Shown here: piece by piece, positions 23,253-34,402 of the stretch
How positions within the stretch are numbered: position 1 is the first letter of the stretch
Layout: each line of letters begins with the position of its first letter
Origin: Scleropages formosus
Lineage: Eukaryota; Chordata; Actinopteri; Osteoglossiformes; Osteoglossidae
Direction of reading: 5' to 3'
Assembly: GCF_900964775.1 (NCBI RefSeq)
Contig: NC_041829.1
Location: forward strand, 9,526,863 to 9,590,862
Length of the DNA stretch: 64,000 nucleotides
Position numbers and translations under genes: made by a program
Notes under the pieces: model-generated
Seen by the model: the letters and a program-made list of their open reading frames with translations, nothing else
Databases searched by the model: none
What the model was told of the DNA's origin: nothing

Positions 23253-23756
23253 CAGTCACAGACCGCTTAATGACATTTCGGGCAACAGTCCCATAAGATT
23301 ATAATGAAGCTGAAAAATTCTTATCGACTAGTGACGTCGTAGCAGTTGTAACGTTGTAGCGCAACGTATTACTCGTGTGTTCATGGTGGTGCTGCTGTAA
23401 ACAAACATACTGCACCGCCAGTTTAATAAAAGTATAGCACATACAATTATGTACAGTACATAATACTCGATAATGATAATAAACACCTATGTTACTGGTT
23501 TATATATTTACGATACAGTACTTTTTATCGTTATTTTACAGTGTACTCTTTCTACTTATAAATAAGTTTACAGTAAAACGGTATGTTGTGTTACGCCGGC
23601 AGCAGCGTCACAAAATCTTGTGTTTACCACGTGTCTTGACTACATCCAGCCTATACTCTCTAGGTTTGTATAACTCAGTGACGTTTGCACAACGCCGAGA
23701 TCGCCTAATGACGCATTTCTGAGAACGTATCCCCATCGTTAGGCGACGCATGTCTG
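23253..23756. mobile_element. Tigger-type MITE
   Basis: The ends are inverted: CAGTCACAGACCGCTTAATGAC on the left, and on the complement of the right end CAGACATGCGTCGCCTAACG. Inside, CCCATAAGATTATAAT and ACGCATTTCTGAGAACGTAT match words I recall from Tigger-class mariner MITEs of other vertebrates. No transposase remains. Confidence 0.65.
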
Positions 23757-23759
23757 TAT

Positions 23760-24430
23760 AGCACATTGTTAATATTGTGTTTTTGATGAAAGAACTCTGA
23801 TCTGAGTTGAGATCTGAATTGAGAGACACTGATTTTCGTGCATTAATGACCAGGTGTTTGTGCGAATGACAAAAAGTGCTAATGGATAAAGCGGGATTTA
23901 TGACCCAAAGTTGTGGGTTTGAGCGATGCCCCTTTGTGCTGAGGTAGCATGAGTTGGTCGGGGGGATTTCTATACCCACTGACCATGCTGAAAAGACGGT
24001 TCATAGGGCTGTGCTGGCCATGAGAATGGAAACAGAACTTCTGCCACCAACTAGATGGTTTTACTTTCCTATCGGGCTACTGGGCCTATGGAGAAACAGA
24101 AAGGTTGAACTGAAACTTGCTGTGTGACCTCCTCTCTTTCACAGAGCCCAGCATCCCAGCAAGACATCATAGAAATGCTGCAAGCAGAGCTCACAGAATA
24201 GGCAATTGCTCCTTCAGTAGTAACAATAGCAACATTAATAAGAGTCTGGGGAGGTAGTGCAGTGCCAGGGTTGTTGCCTTATATCCTGAAGGCCCTTGGC
24301 TTAAATCTTGTAAGAGCATGACCAGAGTAATCACTTTCCATTCTTCCAGTAAGAACAATGCAAGGTTAGTAATCTGTTTCACAAATTGCATTACATTAAA
24401 GTAGTAAAATATACATGGGTGGCAACTCTA
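23760..24430. other. Spacer with faint SINE relic
   Basis: 24240-24420 has a SINE-like order (GGGGAGGTAGTGCAG, GGCTTAAATCTTG) but is too eroded to assign firmly. No gene. Confidence 0.3.
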
Positions 24431-24539
24431 AAGCTAAGAAATTTACAATAAATAGAATTAAAACAACAAAACAATAAAACAAGAAAATTAAAAGCTACAG
24501 CATTTGAAAAAACAGAAGGATAAAAGAGGTTTCCAGTCA

Positions 24540-24975
24540 TTGTTAGAATAGAACGGCAATGGTAGGACAGTGGTAAGAGGGAAAGAGGACAGAAAAGGGG
24601 AAGGAGAGAATGGTAATGTAATACACAGAAGTGATTTTGAACATATAGGTCTTAAGCTTGGATTTAAAGGCATTCAGAGAAGAATCCCTGATAACCTTGG
24701 TGATCAAACCAGTTACCACTTTACAGGTAAGTCTGAGGATTTCAGAGTCAACTCAAACCTTTACAGGAAGCCAGCACAGGGTTTCTAACGCTGGTCTGAT
24801 CCACTTGTGTGGAACCAGGTCATGATTCCATCCGATGAATTCTGAACACAATGGAACTTCTTTAAGGAGGATTTCAATGACCTGGTGAGCAGAGCACTAC
24901 AGTAGTCCATTCTGGAGAAGAGAAATGTGCTAAATAGCTTCTCCACATCGGAAAACTAACATGGGATCCTGTCTG
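24540..24975 (-). mobile_element. LINE fragment, RT C-terminal part
   Basis: On the minus strand the sequence encodes words such as SRMDYCSALLT and SSLKKFHCVQNSS, then, after breaks, SFKSKLKTYMF-like codons. This is the C-terminal region of a CR1/L2-type reverse transcriptase. It is badly decayed and 5'-truncated. Confidence 0.55.
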
Positions 24976-24999
24976 CAAAATGTTTTTTAGGTGAAGTTC

Positions 25000-26316
25000 T
25001 GCACTTGTAGATGGGGACATGAGGCTTTTCTATTTAGACTGAGTACAGTGTCATCTGTAAACAGAGCTCCCGCGTTTGGTTTGCGTAAGTGAGGGAGAAG
25101 TGCCAAGAAGTATGACCTCAGTCTTGGCACAGTTCTGATGTAGAATGTTTACAGCCATATAGGATCTTCACCCATACGGGATTTACTGTATGAGGACTGC
25201 AGTTAGAGAATGTTAACGCAGCTACATAAATGTTAATGCTAGTCCATGAACATAGATGCACTGCTTGCAGGATGTATTGAAGGCGTACACAACCGCAGTC
25301 AGGACCGTGAAAATATGACTGACATCTCAGGATGATGAATGAACTACTAAACCGGTTTACTATCACAAAAGGCAGGTGATGAAAGATCTAGTAGGTGTCA
25401 GTTTCAGGAGACATGTGACTTCTCCAGTGACTGCAGAGCCAGTGCTAAAACACAAGGAAGAGAGAGAGCACAAAGCGAAGGAGAGGTTGTTGTTGTTTTT
25501 TTTGTTTTTTTTTTCTGCAACACTTCAAACTACACTGATGAGAAGAGCAACAAACCATACAGGATGGACAAGTTTAGACTGAGAGCTGGGACCTGTGTTA
25601 GGGAGGGGTCCTCTTCTCTAACCAGCAGCCCATCTCCATAGCATAACCCTAGTGGAACACCGGTCAACCTAGGTGCCCACAAGTTAAGAAGTTTCTGTTT
25701 GAGTAGATCGAAGCAGCTTCGGGAAGCAATATGCAAATATGGAAAGCGCTCAAATGCACTCTCCATGGAATTCCATTGGACACCTTGTTTGGTGTGAAGC
25801 TCTGCTCCTCAACAAAGGCTTCATTGTTTATTTGCCTTGTACATTTGTCTTCTCTTTGCACAGAAAATACTGAAATTTCACTTTCCTTTCCTTAGGTCGG
25901 TTCTGCACTGAGCTCGACAGGGAGCAGACGCACAAGATAAGAAGAACCTTTTGGCACAGGGTTCTGCAGTGGAATTAACGGTGACGTTGAAGACTCTGAA
26001 ACTACACACATTTACCGTTTTTTTTTTTTACGCACAACATAGATACACTGGTTCTCTCACTCTTTTGTTCTAAGTCAGCGGAGTTACTAGTTAGCTGTGT
26101 ATTCATGATTGGAATAATTAGGGGCTCCTGCTGACTTTGCCACTTTCAGTGCGCCACATTCATCATGCTGGTGAGTCTGGTAAAGATGCTGTAATTTCAT
26201 CTGTTCATTGCCTAAAATTGCACATCCACAATGTTTTAAATCTAGACCGTAGTAAACCATTTCTGGCTAGAAAATCTCTTCTAAAAAAGAAATCCATTAG
26301 CACGACATCCCAATCT
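25000..26316. other. Spacer, no gene seen
   Basis: Contains a (GTT)n/T-run near 25488-25515 and no convincing coding exon. Confidence 0.35.
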
Positions 26317-26365
26317 GCCAAGTTTTTTTTCTTTTTCTTTCTTTTTTTTTTTTTTTTTTTTTTAA
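26317..26365. repeat. Poly(T)-rich tract
   Basis: T-rich run with CTTT interruptions. A poly(A) tract lies 130 bp downstream at 26497-26517. Confidence 0.85.
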
Positions 26366-26939
26366 ATAAAGTACACATGCCGTGGCTTCTAATTTTGCAT
26401 CATTCCGTAAACCAGTTTGTTTCCTGTTCTTGTCCCGCACTCGATGCCTGTTTATTCTATGTTTGTTGATAACGTTTGTAGCTAGATAAAACTGAGAAAA
26501 AAAAAAAAAAAAAAAATCATGCATGTTCATGTTGTGCCACATTTTACGCGCGTCACTTGGGGACGCTCGCTCTTCTGCGCGCGCTGGAATTAGCGGCGCA
26601 ACACGACGGCAAGCGCTCTCTCGTCGTTCGCAAGTTTGCGCACGTCATGCACCCTGTTCTACGCGCTTCTCTCACGCGCACGGAGCGTTTCTGCGCGCCG
26701 CGGGCCGCTCGTTCAGACAGGAAACCGAAAGTGTTCCTCCTACTTTTACTTTCCCTTCTATGCTGCAGCAAAGCAAGGCGCTCGCAGCTCGAACAGATGC
26801 AACTTTTTTCTCGAGATAATTCCTGCAAAGCAGGTGCGCTGAGCAGGAGGGAAGAAAGGAATTGTCGCCCGGGGGGGGGGGGCGCTCAAAAGCCAGGCAT
26901 TAAATGACTTTTTTGGGGGAACGATGGCTCACCTGTTGG

Positions 26940-27091
26940 GGGTTTTTAAAGGAGTGTAGAAGAGCACTTGGGTGACCTCGCGCCTCATGTGAGAGACGCT
27001 CGGACCCGCTCGGGCTCCAGGGGTGCCTTTTGTTTGCCGGAGGATCGCTCTGAGAAGGTCACCTGGGCGGGTGGGCGCGCGGGCCGCGGAC
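26940..27091 (+). promoter_or_regulatory. Candidate irf10 promoter / 5' UTR
   Basis: GGTTTTTAAAGG (26941-26952) is TATA-like and lies about 140 bp upstream of the ATG, in a GC-rich stretch that continues into the first coding exon. No ISRE-like GAAANNGAAA was confirmed. Confidence 0.35.
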
Positions 27092-30000
27092 ATGGAGGTG
27101 AACGGCAGGAACATGCGCTTGAGAGAGTGGCTCATCGCGCAGGTGGAGAGCGGCAAGTATGCGGGGCTCAGCTGGGAGGACCAGGAGAAGTCCATGTTCA
27201 GGATCCCGTGGAAACACGCGGCCAAGCAGGACTACAAGCAGAGCGAGGACGCGGCCCTCTTCAAGGTAAAGAGAAAGAGACGAGTAAAACGAGCGTGGTG
27301 AAAGCACCTCGGAGTCCCGGTGTGAGCAGCACCTCATGCGTGCCACCGCAGAGAGCGCGTGAAAGCTCTGAGAACTTTCTTCACCGGAGCTCATTTTGCA
27401 TGGGGGCGGGGGGGGGGGATTCAGTCCTTCAGCATTTCATTAAAAATGTCCGGCCTCAATGGTTTCGCCGCCCTCGGCTCCCCGCGCTGTCGGTACAGAA
27501 GCGTGCGCTGCTGGGTTATCGAGATCTGCGGTGAAACTTCTGGATCCCCGGAGAGCATCAGAACATTGACGGGACAGAATCGCGGAGCAAGGTGGTGAGT
27601 CTGGACCTCAGAGGTGATCTTTTCGGTAAATGTGTCTATGTTCCCGTGCGCCTGCGTGTGTCTCTCAGGCGTGGGCAGTGTACAAGGGGAAGTACCGCGA
27701 GGGCCGAGATCCCCCCGACCCCTCTGTGTGGAAGACCCGTCTGCGCTGTGCCCTCAACAAGAGCACAGACTTCAGGGAGGTCTCGGAGCGCAGCCAGCTG
27801 GACATCTCAGAGCCCTACAAGGTGTACAAGATCCAGCCCGAAGGCAGCAGGGCCACAGGTGAGCGATGTGGGAGCCCCACCTGTGGGGGCAGCACTGAGC
27901 ACAGCAACAACTTGTGTAACCTTTAGATAACCTCGAACGCTTTCAAAATCCTGATCTTCTCGCCTGAACCATCGGTTAAGTGAAAAATCTCAGGTTGGAC
28001 TCCTTGCTGTAGGGTACGGCGCCGGTTACCCGACGCATAACGTGAAGCTGGCGTCGGCGCGGTCGGTTCACTTCCTTAACCACCAGGAGAGCAAAGGTCG
28101 CACCTACCGTACTGGTTGGGCGAAACTGAAAGTTGCCTCTCAAGATCAAAGTTTAAGATGTCCACCAAAGTTCTAGCTCATATTTTAAATTCTTCTTTGG
28201 GTCACAGCTCTTTACCTTTCTTTACCGTAAGGTATTTGTCACGTCCGTACCTGCGGATTTAGCTTCTCGAGCAACGTAGCCCTTTGCGCAGCTCGACGCT
28301 CTACCGATGCGGTTCAAGTTAAGCATCAGGGTCCTCGGGGGTGCGAGAGCAGGACCCCTCCCCTTGATCACTACTCCGCTTGCTTTGCTTTCGCTGCTCC
28401 AGAGTCTCCAGGGACGCCCTCCGTCTGCCGCGTGAGTCCACCTGCCGCCGCCCCTCGTCCACAGGTGAGAGAACCCTGGTCCGATCCTGCATCGCACACG
28501 TCGGACTGTCGCGAACTGACGGAAAGGACACCTGCAAGTGCGTCGATGAGCACGATGTGAAATAGAAAGTACTTTTGGCCAAACATCCCAGAATTCCCCC
28601 ATTTCAGCATCTATAATACCAGGGTAGGGCTGAATAATAAATTCCCTGTAATCGCCTACAGTCCCGCCTTGACTCAGAGCGCAACGTCGCCGGGGCAGTT
28701 GTTCCTTTCATTATTATGGCAACATTACGCTTTGCTCTCATATCTCCCAGAGACATGATCATAACATGGTTCTTACATGGTTCTTACATGGTTCTTACAT
28801 ATGCTGCGCTTGTCACCCGGGTGCAGACGAACGGAGGTGATGGACAGCAGCAGGTCTCTGCTAAGATGAACGTGAACATGAAGCCCGTCTCCATTACTTA
28901 CGGTCAGTGCTCTTCATGGAGGAAAAGATCCTTCCTCTGCCGTGTGTGTGTGTGTGTGTGTGAGTGAGACACACTTTCATTGGCAACAGCCTCGTGTGGG
29001 TGAGGTGCGTGCCCAGCATTTTTCCGCAAAATACCTGGATGAAAAAAACGTCCAGTTCCGTCCGCTGAAAAAGCCACAGCTGGCGCTCCTGTTGTACCTT
29101 TGAGTCGGTGCCTCTCCAGGTAGCGAGAAGAGAAGCTGCGGTGGAGAAGCAGCAACGGTCGTGTTCGTCTCTTCCTCAGATGGCCCTGCAAAGGGGGATG
29201 CGTGTTCCTGGCCCGCGGCAGGAGAGCTGCCTTCCGAAGCCCTCGCTCCCATGGCGCCCGTCTCCTACCCAGACACTTTGCAGATCACAGGTACCGCAGC
29301 GCGACCGTGACCTTCCCGAACACCTGCGACTCGTACCTTGGGCTTAACTCTAAACGCTCGCCCGCGGCATTGCTCCTCGAAGTTCGGCTCAGAGCAAAGG
29401 GTCTTTGGCTCACAGGTGTGTGTTTGTTTTGACGGGAGCGCAGATGTTCCGCTGCGGTCCAGTGGCGAGATGTGAGACAGCAGTGTGTGAAACCACACAC
29501 ACACACACACACATTTTCAGAACCGCTTGTCCCTCACGGGGTCACGGGAAACCGGAGCCTACCCGGCAACACAGGGCGTAAGGCCGGAGGGGGAAGGGGA
29601 CACACCCAGGACGGGACGCCAGTCCATCGCAAGGCACCCCAAGCGGGACTCGAACCCCAGACCCACCAAAGAGCAGGACTGCGGTCCAACCCACTGCGCC
29701 ACCGCATCCCCTGTGTGAAACCAGATGATGTTATTTATTGCATCACACGTCATTATCCACAGTGACTTGCATAATTCATCTCTATGCTCTTGCTCATAAA
29801 TATGGCATTCTTTTCTGTAAGCTGTGCCCCGAACAAGGGTTCGAAGCCCAGTCGCTGCCTCTGCTTTGAAAACCTTGACGCAAGTGACGCTCTTTAGCCG
29901 GGCTGCCCCCTGCTGGGCAGGCAGTGACGCGTCGCCGTGTCGTCTCCGCTTGCAGACTTCCGGCTGCGGGTGCGGCTCTTCTACCAGGGCCGCCTGGTGC

Positions 30001-31260
30001 GGGACTTCAGGACGAGCACGCCGGAGGGCTGCCGAATCCTGCACGGCACGGTGCCCGCCGAGAACGAACGCATCTACGGGCCCTGCGCCGTGGAGCCGCT
30101 GCGCTTCCCGCCGCCCGTTCCCGCCGGGGTCTCGCCCACAGCGGCCGGGGCGATGCTGCGTCTGCTGCCCCACCTGCAGCGCGGCGTGGTCCTGTGGATG
30201 GCGCACGACGGCGTGTTCGCCAAGCGCTTCTGCCAGGGACGCGTGTACTGGGACGGGCCGCTGGTGCAGAGGCGGGACCGGCCCAGCAAGCTGGAGCGCG
30301 AGAAGACCTGCAAGATGCTGGACATGGCCGCACTGCTGCAAGGTGGGTCGAGGTGGGGGGCGGGTGGCGGCGGCGGCGGCGGCGGGCGGGGGTCGAGGAG
30401 TCGAGCTTCGATCACGCTCCGCCGGTGCTCTTTCACAGCACTCCTCTCCCATCTTCCTGCCTTGTGTCCTTCCGGCACCTTCTCTCCCTCCTTTCCCTCC
30501 CTTTCCATCCTTCCTTCCTTCCTTCCTTCCTTCCTCCCGCTCGGTCCTCTTTGACCCTCCGCCCTCCAGAGCTGCAGCAGTTCCTGCAGAAGGGCAGCCC
30601 CCGGCCTCGCTACAGGATCGACCTCTGCTTCGGAGAAGAGTTCCCCGATGCCGACAAGTCCCTGTCGCAGAAGCTCATCACGGCACGTGTGAGTACCGCG
30701 CCGTCCGGCACCCGCGCAACGGCGCGCGTCTGCGTGTTGGCGCTTTCGGAGACTCGTGCGCGCGCCGTCACGGAGGCGTCGGAGGAGCAGCGGTTAAAAC
30801 CGACCTTCGGTCCTCAGATGGCGGTACATCTCCCGCGAACGTTCAAGAGACGAAAATGAAAGCGCGAGCGGCCGGAGCGACTCGGCCGCCTTCCCGTGGC
30901 GGAAGCTGGTACAGGTCCAGCTGTTTGCGCTTTCATTCCCGCCGCTTTGTGCCTTTCAGGGTGCATGAATTGACACGCAGGAGGTTTTCGCAGGAGGGTC
31001 CCGCACCCCCGGAACCCCACGACATCCAAGCCGAACATCTCGCCATAACTTGACATCTCCTCACGCAGGTGGAGCCCCTGTTTGTCAGGAAGCTTCTGAT
31101 GAACCTGAACCCGCCGAGCCCCCCGAGACAGGGAGCGGAACCGGGAGCCGAGGCGCAGGAGGACGGGTGCGGCGCCGACGACGTGCCGAGAGCCCGTCGG
31201 CTTCACGTCGCCCCTTCTCACCAAACCCCGGAAACCGAGCCTCGGCACCACGCTCCGTAA
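27092..31260 (+). CDS. irf10: Interferon regulatory factor, probably IRF10
   Basis: Transcription factor of the IRF4/8/9/10 group. Coding exons: 27092-27265, 27669-27858, 28837-28902, 29180-29290, 29956-30342, 30570-30688 and 31069-31260; phases agree and total 412 residues. The N-terminal DNA-binding domain carries the five tryptophans of the family at 13, 28, 40, 60 and 79, with the recognition-helix sequence KTRLRCALNKS. The C-terminal IRF-association domain runs from about residue 181 (FRLRVRLFYQG, GVVLWMAHDGVFAKR, RPSKLEREKTCK) through CFGEEFPD to LITARVEPLFVRKL. LITA(R/H)VEPL and VLWMA resemble IRF4, but the N-terminus and linker differ from IRF4 and IRF8, and IRF10 lies in the chicken 20/human 20q region. 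IRF10 is kept in fish and birds and lost in human and mouse. IRF family is certain; subtype is inferred. Confidence 0.85.
27859..28836. other. irf10 intron 2
   Basis: GC-mixed intron. No repeat recognised except a threefold 11-bp repeat (TTCTTACATGG) at 28765-28800. Confidence 0.4.
28765..28800. repeat. Three-unit 11-bp tandem repeat
   Basis: ACATGGTTCTT repeated three times in direct tandem. Confidence 0.85.
29496..29711 (-). mobile_element. SINE family A, copy 6, in irf10 intron
   Basis: Reverse-strand full-length copy, (AC)n at its left end, head at the right. TGTGTGAAACCA at 29484-29495 and 29712-29723 is the target-site duplication. Confidence 0.85.
30506..30535. repeat. (TTCC)n microsatellite
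   Basis: Seven to eight TTCC units within the irf10 intron before exon 6; a GGC-rich run lies at 30360-30388 in the same intron. Confidence 0.85.
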
Positions 31261-31504
31261 CCCGGCGGGGAGCCGGAGAGGGAGCGGTTTCGCGCCCCGA
31301 TCCCTGAGCTGTCCCTGGGGTGCCTGCGCTGACAGACTCGGCGAGATGGAACCAAGCCGGAGCGGCGTTTCGGCCTCGCCTCTGGGCGCAGACCCACCAC
31401 CGATGTCTTTTTCAGAAGCGTAGAGCCTCGGTGTCCAACCACCTTATGGCGTGAAAATGACCTGCTCGTCATATGTGAATTTTGATTTTTTTATTACAGC
31501 TGTA

Positions 31505-31720
31505 GGGGGTGCTGTGGCGCAGTGGGTTGGACCACGGTCCTGCTCTTCAGTGGGTCTGGGGTTCGAGTCCCGCTTGGGGTGCCTTGCGATGGACTGGCGT
31601 CCCGTCCTGGGTGTGTCCCCTCCCCCTCCGGCCTTACGCCCTGTGTTGCCGGGTAGGCTCCGGTTCCCCGTGACCCCATGTGGGACAAGCGGCTCTGAAA
31701 ATGTGTGTGTGTGTGTGTGT
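31505..31720 (+). mobile_element. SINE family A, copy 7
   Basis: Full-length, TG tail, perfect 12-bp duplication ATTACAGCTGTA at 31493-31504 and 31721-31732. Confidence 0.9.
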
Positions 31721-31802
31721 ATTACAGCTGTAAAATGTATGTAAATGAATAGAAAGCCATTATTTTTATACAGAACATTATGACGTTTTAGTTGTGTGAT
31801 GA

Positions 31803-32015
31803 ACGTGGGGGTGCGGTGGCGTAGTGGGTTGGACCAGGGTCCTGCTCTCTGGTGGGTCTGGGGTTCAAGTCCCGCTTGGGGTACCTTGCGGCGGACTGGC
31901 GTCCCGTCCTGGGTGCGTCCCCTCCCCCTCCGGCCTTACGCCCTGTGTTGCCGGGTAGGCTCTGGTTCCCCATGACCCCGTATGGGACAAGCGGTTCAGA
32001 AAATGTGTGTGTGTG
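31803..32015 (+). mobile_element. SINE family A, copy 8
   Basis: Full-length, short TG tail, perfect 13-bp duplication AGTTGTGTGATGA at 31790-31802 and 32016-32028. Confidence 0.9.
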
Positions 32016-32674
32016 AGTTGTGTGATGATACTTTAACTCCCACATAACATACTGCCTGGTTTGGTTTTCTTCTTTTTTTGACATATGAGGAAGGAGAGAT
32101 TTTGTCAAGATTTTTCGAGATTAATAAAATCTTCGCTATTAAACTTCCACTGTCCTGATGTAAAGGACGCAACCGACGTTACGAATGCGCGAACTCCACA
32201 TGGTCCGAGCCGGATTCGAACCCGGCCTATTAGATGCGAGGCACCAGCGTCACGCACTTTCTGCCCATTATTAAATGTGTTATTTACATATTTATTTGAT
32301 ACGGGCAAAGCTCGGCACTGTAAGCTTTTATTGGGGTAACAAGCCACATTCGCTCCATCACTTGTACTTTCACGCAACGATACTTCTGCATTTGAAAAGG
32401 AAAAAAAAATCAGCTTTTACTTCGTTACAGTTCAAGTTCAAGTTGTTTTATTTGTCAGCCCTCTGCATAGCTTGTATAGAGTGGAACGGAATGTCGTTTC
32501 TCTGGAGACCACGGTGCAACAGAGAACAGAGTACGAGACAGTAAATAAATACACGGGACACTGTTGTGTTACCCTCCTCTTTTTACTTATGAATTTCTCA
32601 CGTTCACCAGGAAATGAGAAGAAAGGAAAAGAGAACAAGGGGCCAAGATGCAGACCTTGTGGGGTTGTACAACA

Positions 32675-32686
32675 GCGCCCTCTGGC
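32675..32686 (-). promoter_or_regulatory. CTCF-like motif, minus
   Basis: Read on the minus strand GCCAGAGGGCGC is close to the CTCF core consensus. Its occupancy is unknown. Confidence 0.4.
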
Positions 32687-32701
32687 GCTGCGAAAAGCGG
32701 A

Positions 32702-32734
<33 letters not shown>
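32702..32734. repeat. (AC)n microsatellite
   Basis: About 16 AC units; a second shorter run is at 32907-32924. Confidence 0.9.
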
Positions 32735-32736
<2 letters not shown>

Positions 32737-33201
32737 TACAGGTCATTTCTGTCCGATTGACTGTGTTGGGTGCAGCACAGTGTCCTGTGTACCGTCATGA
32801 GCTGCGTCTCTTCTGACTTTGTAAGCTTCGGACTGGACAGCTGTAGCACCTCCCCCCCCCCCCCACCCACACCACCCTATGCTGACACACATCTCCAAAC
32901 CCAGCCACACACACACACACACACTCGGACTCGCCAGCGGAGCAGCAGCGTCTGTCTGTCTGTCTGCTCTCGGTCCTGCACCTGCACCTGGACCCCCAGC
33001 TGTTGACACTTCTCTGTAGCGCCGCCTGCTGCCCAGAATACACCCACTGGGGGAGAAGAGTACCTGGGCGCCCGAACCAGCGACCACAGAGCCGGGAGCT
33101 CGTCGGGGTCTGGCCCCAATACCCAGCTCGTACCCTGTGAGTAACTGTAGGGAGTAGCTCGCTGGGCTCCAGTGGACCTTCGGCGTTCACTTACACTTTG
33201 T

Positions 33202-33250
33202 TTCTTCTTCTTCTTCTTCTTCTTCTTATTATTATTATTATTATTATTAT
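33202..33250. repeat. (TTC)n(TTA)n compound microsatellite
   Basis: Eight TTC units pass directly into about eight TTA units. Confidence 0.9.
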
Positions 33251-33511
33251 TCACCTGGCACTTGTGTGTAAAGTTAGTGTGTCAGAGTTTGGTGACCAGC
33301 CGAGTGACCGAGTTGCACACATTCCCTTATTTGGAGATCATGTTTCTGCTCCTCTGCCTTTGGAACTCAAACATGTTCCATATCTGCAGAACAGCAGCGT
33401 TGATTGTTTTCTATAGTTTCATTTACCTATAGGTATGTAGATGTGTGTGTGCGTGTGTGTGTGGTGCCTGTGTGCATGCAGATAAGTTTCAAATTCATCT
33501 ATGTTACCCTT

Positions 33512-33525
33512 GTTTCCATGGCAAC
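33512..33525 (-). promoter_or_regulatory. RFX X-box palindrome
   Basis: GTTTCCATGGCAAC, the complement of GTTGCCATGGAAAC, is a perfect imperfectly palindromic X-box. The same 14-mer recurs at 38576-38589. Confidence 0.45.
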
Positions 33526-33534
33526 TTAAAGCAT

Positions 33535-33712
33535 GAGGTTTGTACACAAAGTTACTTGCACTGATTTATCTAATTATACCGCAGGGTAATATTTACTGTA
33601 CCAGTTCAGGTGAAGTACCTTGCTCATGGGTATTACAGCAGGAGAGAGATTCAAACCAGGGACCTTCAGACTGTAACACAGCAGCTCTAACCACTGCGCC
33701 CCCTGCTGACCA
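33535..33712 (-). mobile_element. SINE family B
   Basis: Clear reverse copy: head GTCAGCAGGGGGCGCAGTGG (right end), TTAGAGCTGCTG, B-box ATTTGAATC-like word near 33655, GTACCC spacer and tail AAGTTACTTGCACTGATTT. Confidence 0.75.
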
Positions 33713-33949
33713 CCTGTTTGTTTACCCCAAGAGTGTTTGGCTTTGACCAAAGGTGGTAAGATGAATGACCGCACAGGGACCGCGCCGGGTTATTTTTACA
33801 GACGGCAGACTTTTGCGGAGCAGAGAGAAACATTTCCCCCCAGATTTGGTCAAACGCCAACTGAACATTTCTAAATGACGTCATCCATCCCGGGAGCATC
33901 TAAACAACCTGCCCTACCAGATATATGTGCACTTCAGAGCGCAGGATTG

Positions 33950-34111
33950 CGCTCCACCAGGGGGCTGCTGGGAAAGGGCCCTTACAAAGATCTCTTTTCG
34001 TTCTTTGTCAAACACTTGTGTAGCAGAAACCGCTCCACCAGGGGGCTGCTGGGAAAGGGCCCTTACAAAGATCTCTTTTCGTTCTTTGTCAAACACTTGT
34101 GTAGCAGAAAC
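33950..34111. repeat. Exact 81-bp tandem duplication
   Basis: Two identical 81-bp units, 33950-34030 and 34031-34111. Each contains CCACCAGGGGGC (33954-33965 and 34035-34046), a strong CTCF core match. The unit length is a multiple of three, which is why open frames run through it on both strands; these look incidental. Confidence 0.95.
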
Positions 34112-34127
34112 CGGGACAGCAGGGGGC
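33954..34127 (+). promoter_or_regulatory. Three CTCF-like motifs spaced 81 bp
   Basis: CCACCAGGGGGC begins at 33954 and 34035, and ACAGCAGGGGGC at 34116, all on the plus strand at exactly 81-bp steps. The third lies in the head of a family B SINE. Minus-strand matches lie to the left at 32675 and 33697. Confidence 0.5.
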
Positions 34128-34265
34128 GCAGCGGTTAGAGCTGCTGCCTCACCCTCAAAGGAGTCGGGTTCGAATCTGACATTCTGTCCTGATCAGGCTA
34201 TTTACCCTGAACTGATACAGTAATAATTATGCAGCTGTGTAAATGGTTGAATTACTGCAACCCTA
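34112..34265 (+). mobile_element. SINE family B, best-preserved copy
   Basis: Head GACAGCAGGGGGCGCAGCGG, TTAGAGCTGCTGCCTCACC, B box GGGTTCGAATCTGAC, then TTTACCCTGAACTGATACAG and GTAAATGGTTGAATTACTG. It is a tRNA-derived SINE distinct from family A. Confidence 0.75.
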
Positions 34266-34372
34266 ATGAAGGATAGAGGTTTCCCTCAAATTGCCCCAGG
34301 GGTTCTGAAGGAGGGGCAAACAGAAGGTTTCCCACCTTGATATAAACTGAACTGTTTGTACCCACAGCCCCG

Positions 34373-34402
34373 AATAGATAGATAGATAGATAGATAGATA
34401 GA
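34373..34402. repeat. (GATA)n microsatellite
   Basis: Six to seven ATAG/GATA units. Confidence 0.9.

Noticed and set aside
29559-31053. 297- and 409-codon frames over irf10 exons 5-6
   Set aside because: Alternative-frame shadows in GC-rich sequence. The IRF frame alone matches the family and has consistent splice phases.
32207-32272. tRNA-like sequence on the minus strand ending GAATCCGGCTCGGACCA
   Set aside because: The T-arm region is close to tRNA but the stem lacks a base, and no matching acceptor 5' strand, D arm or anticodon stem could be folded. Likely a tRNA or SINE relic.
33875-34223. Open frames on both strands through the 81-bp repeat
   Set aside because: The unit is a multiple of three without stops, so duplication extends any frame; no start context, splice sites or homology.
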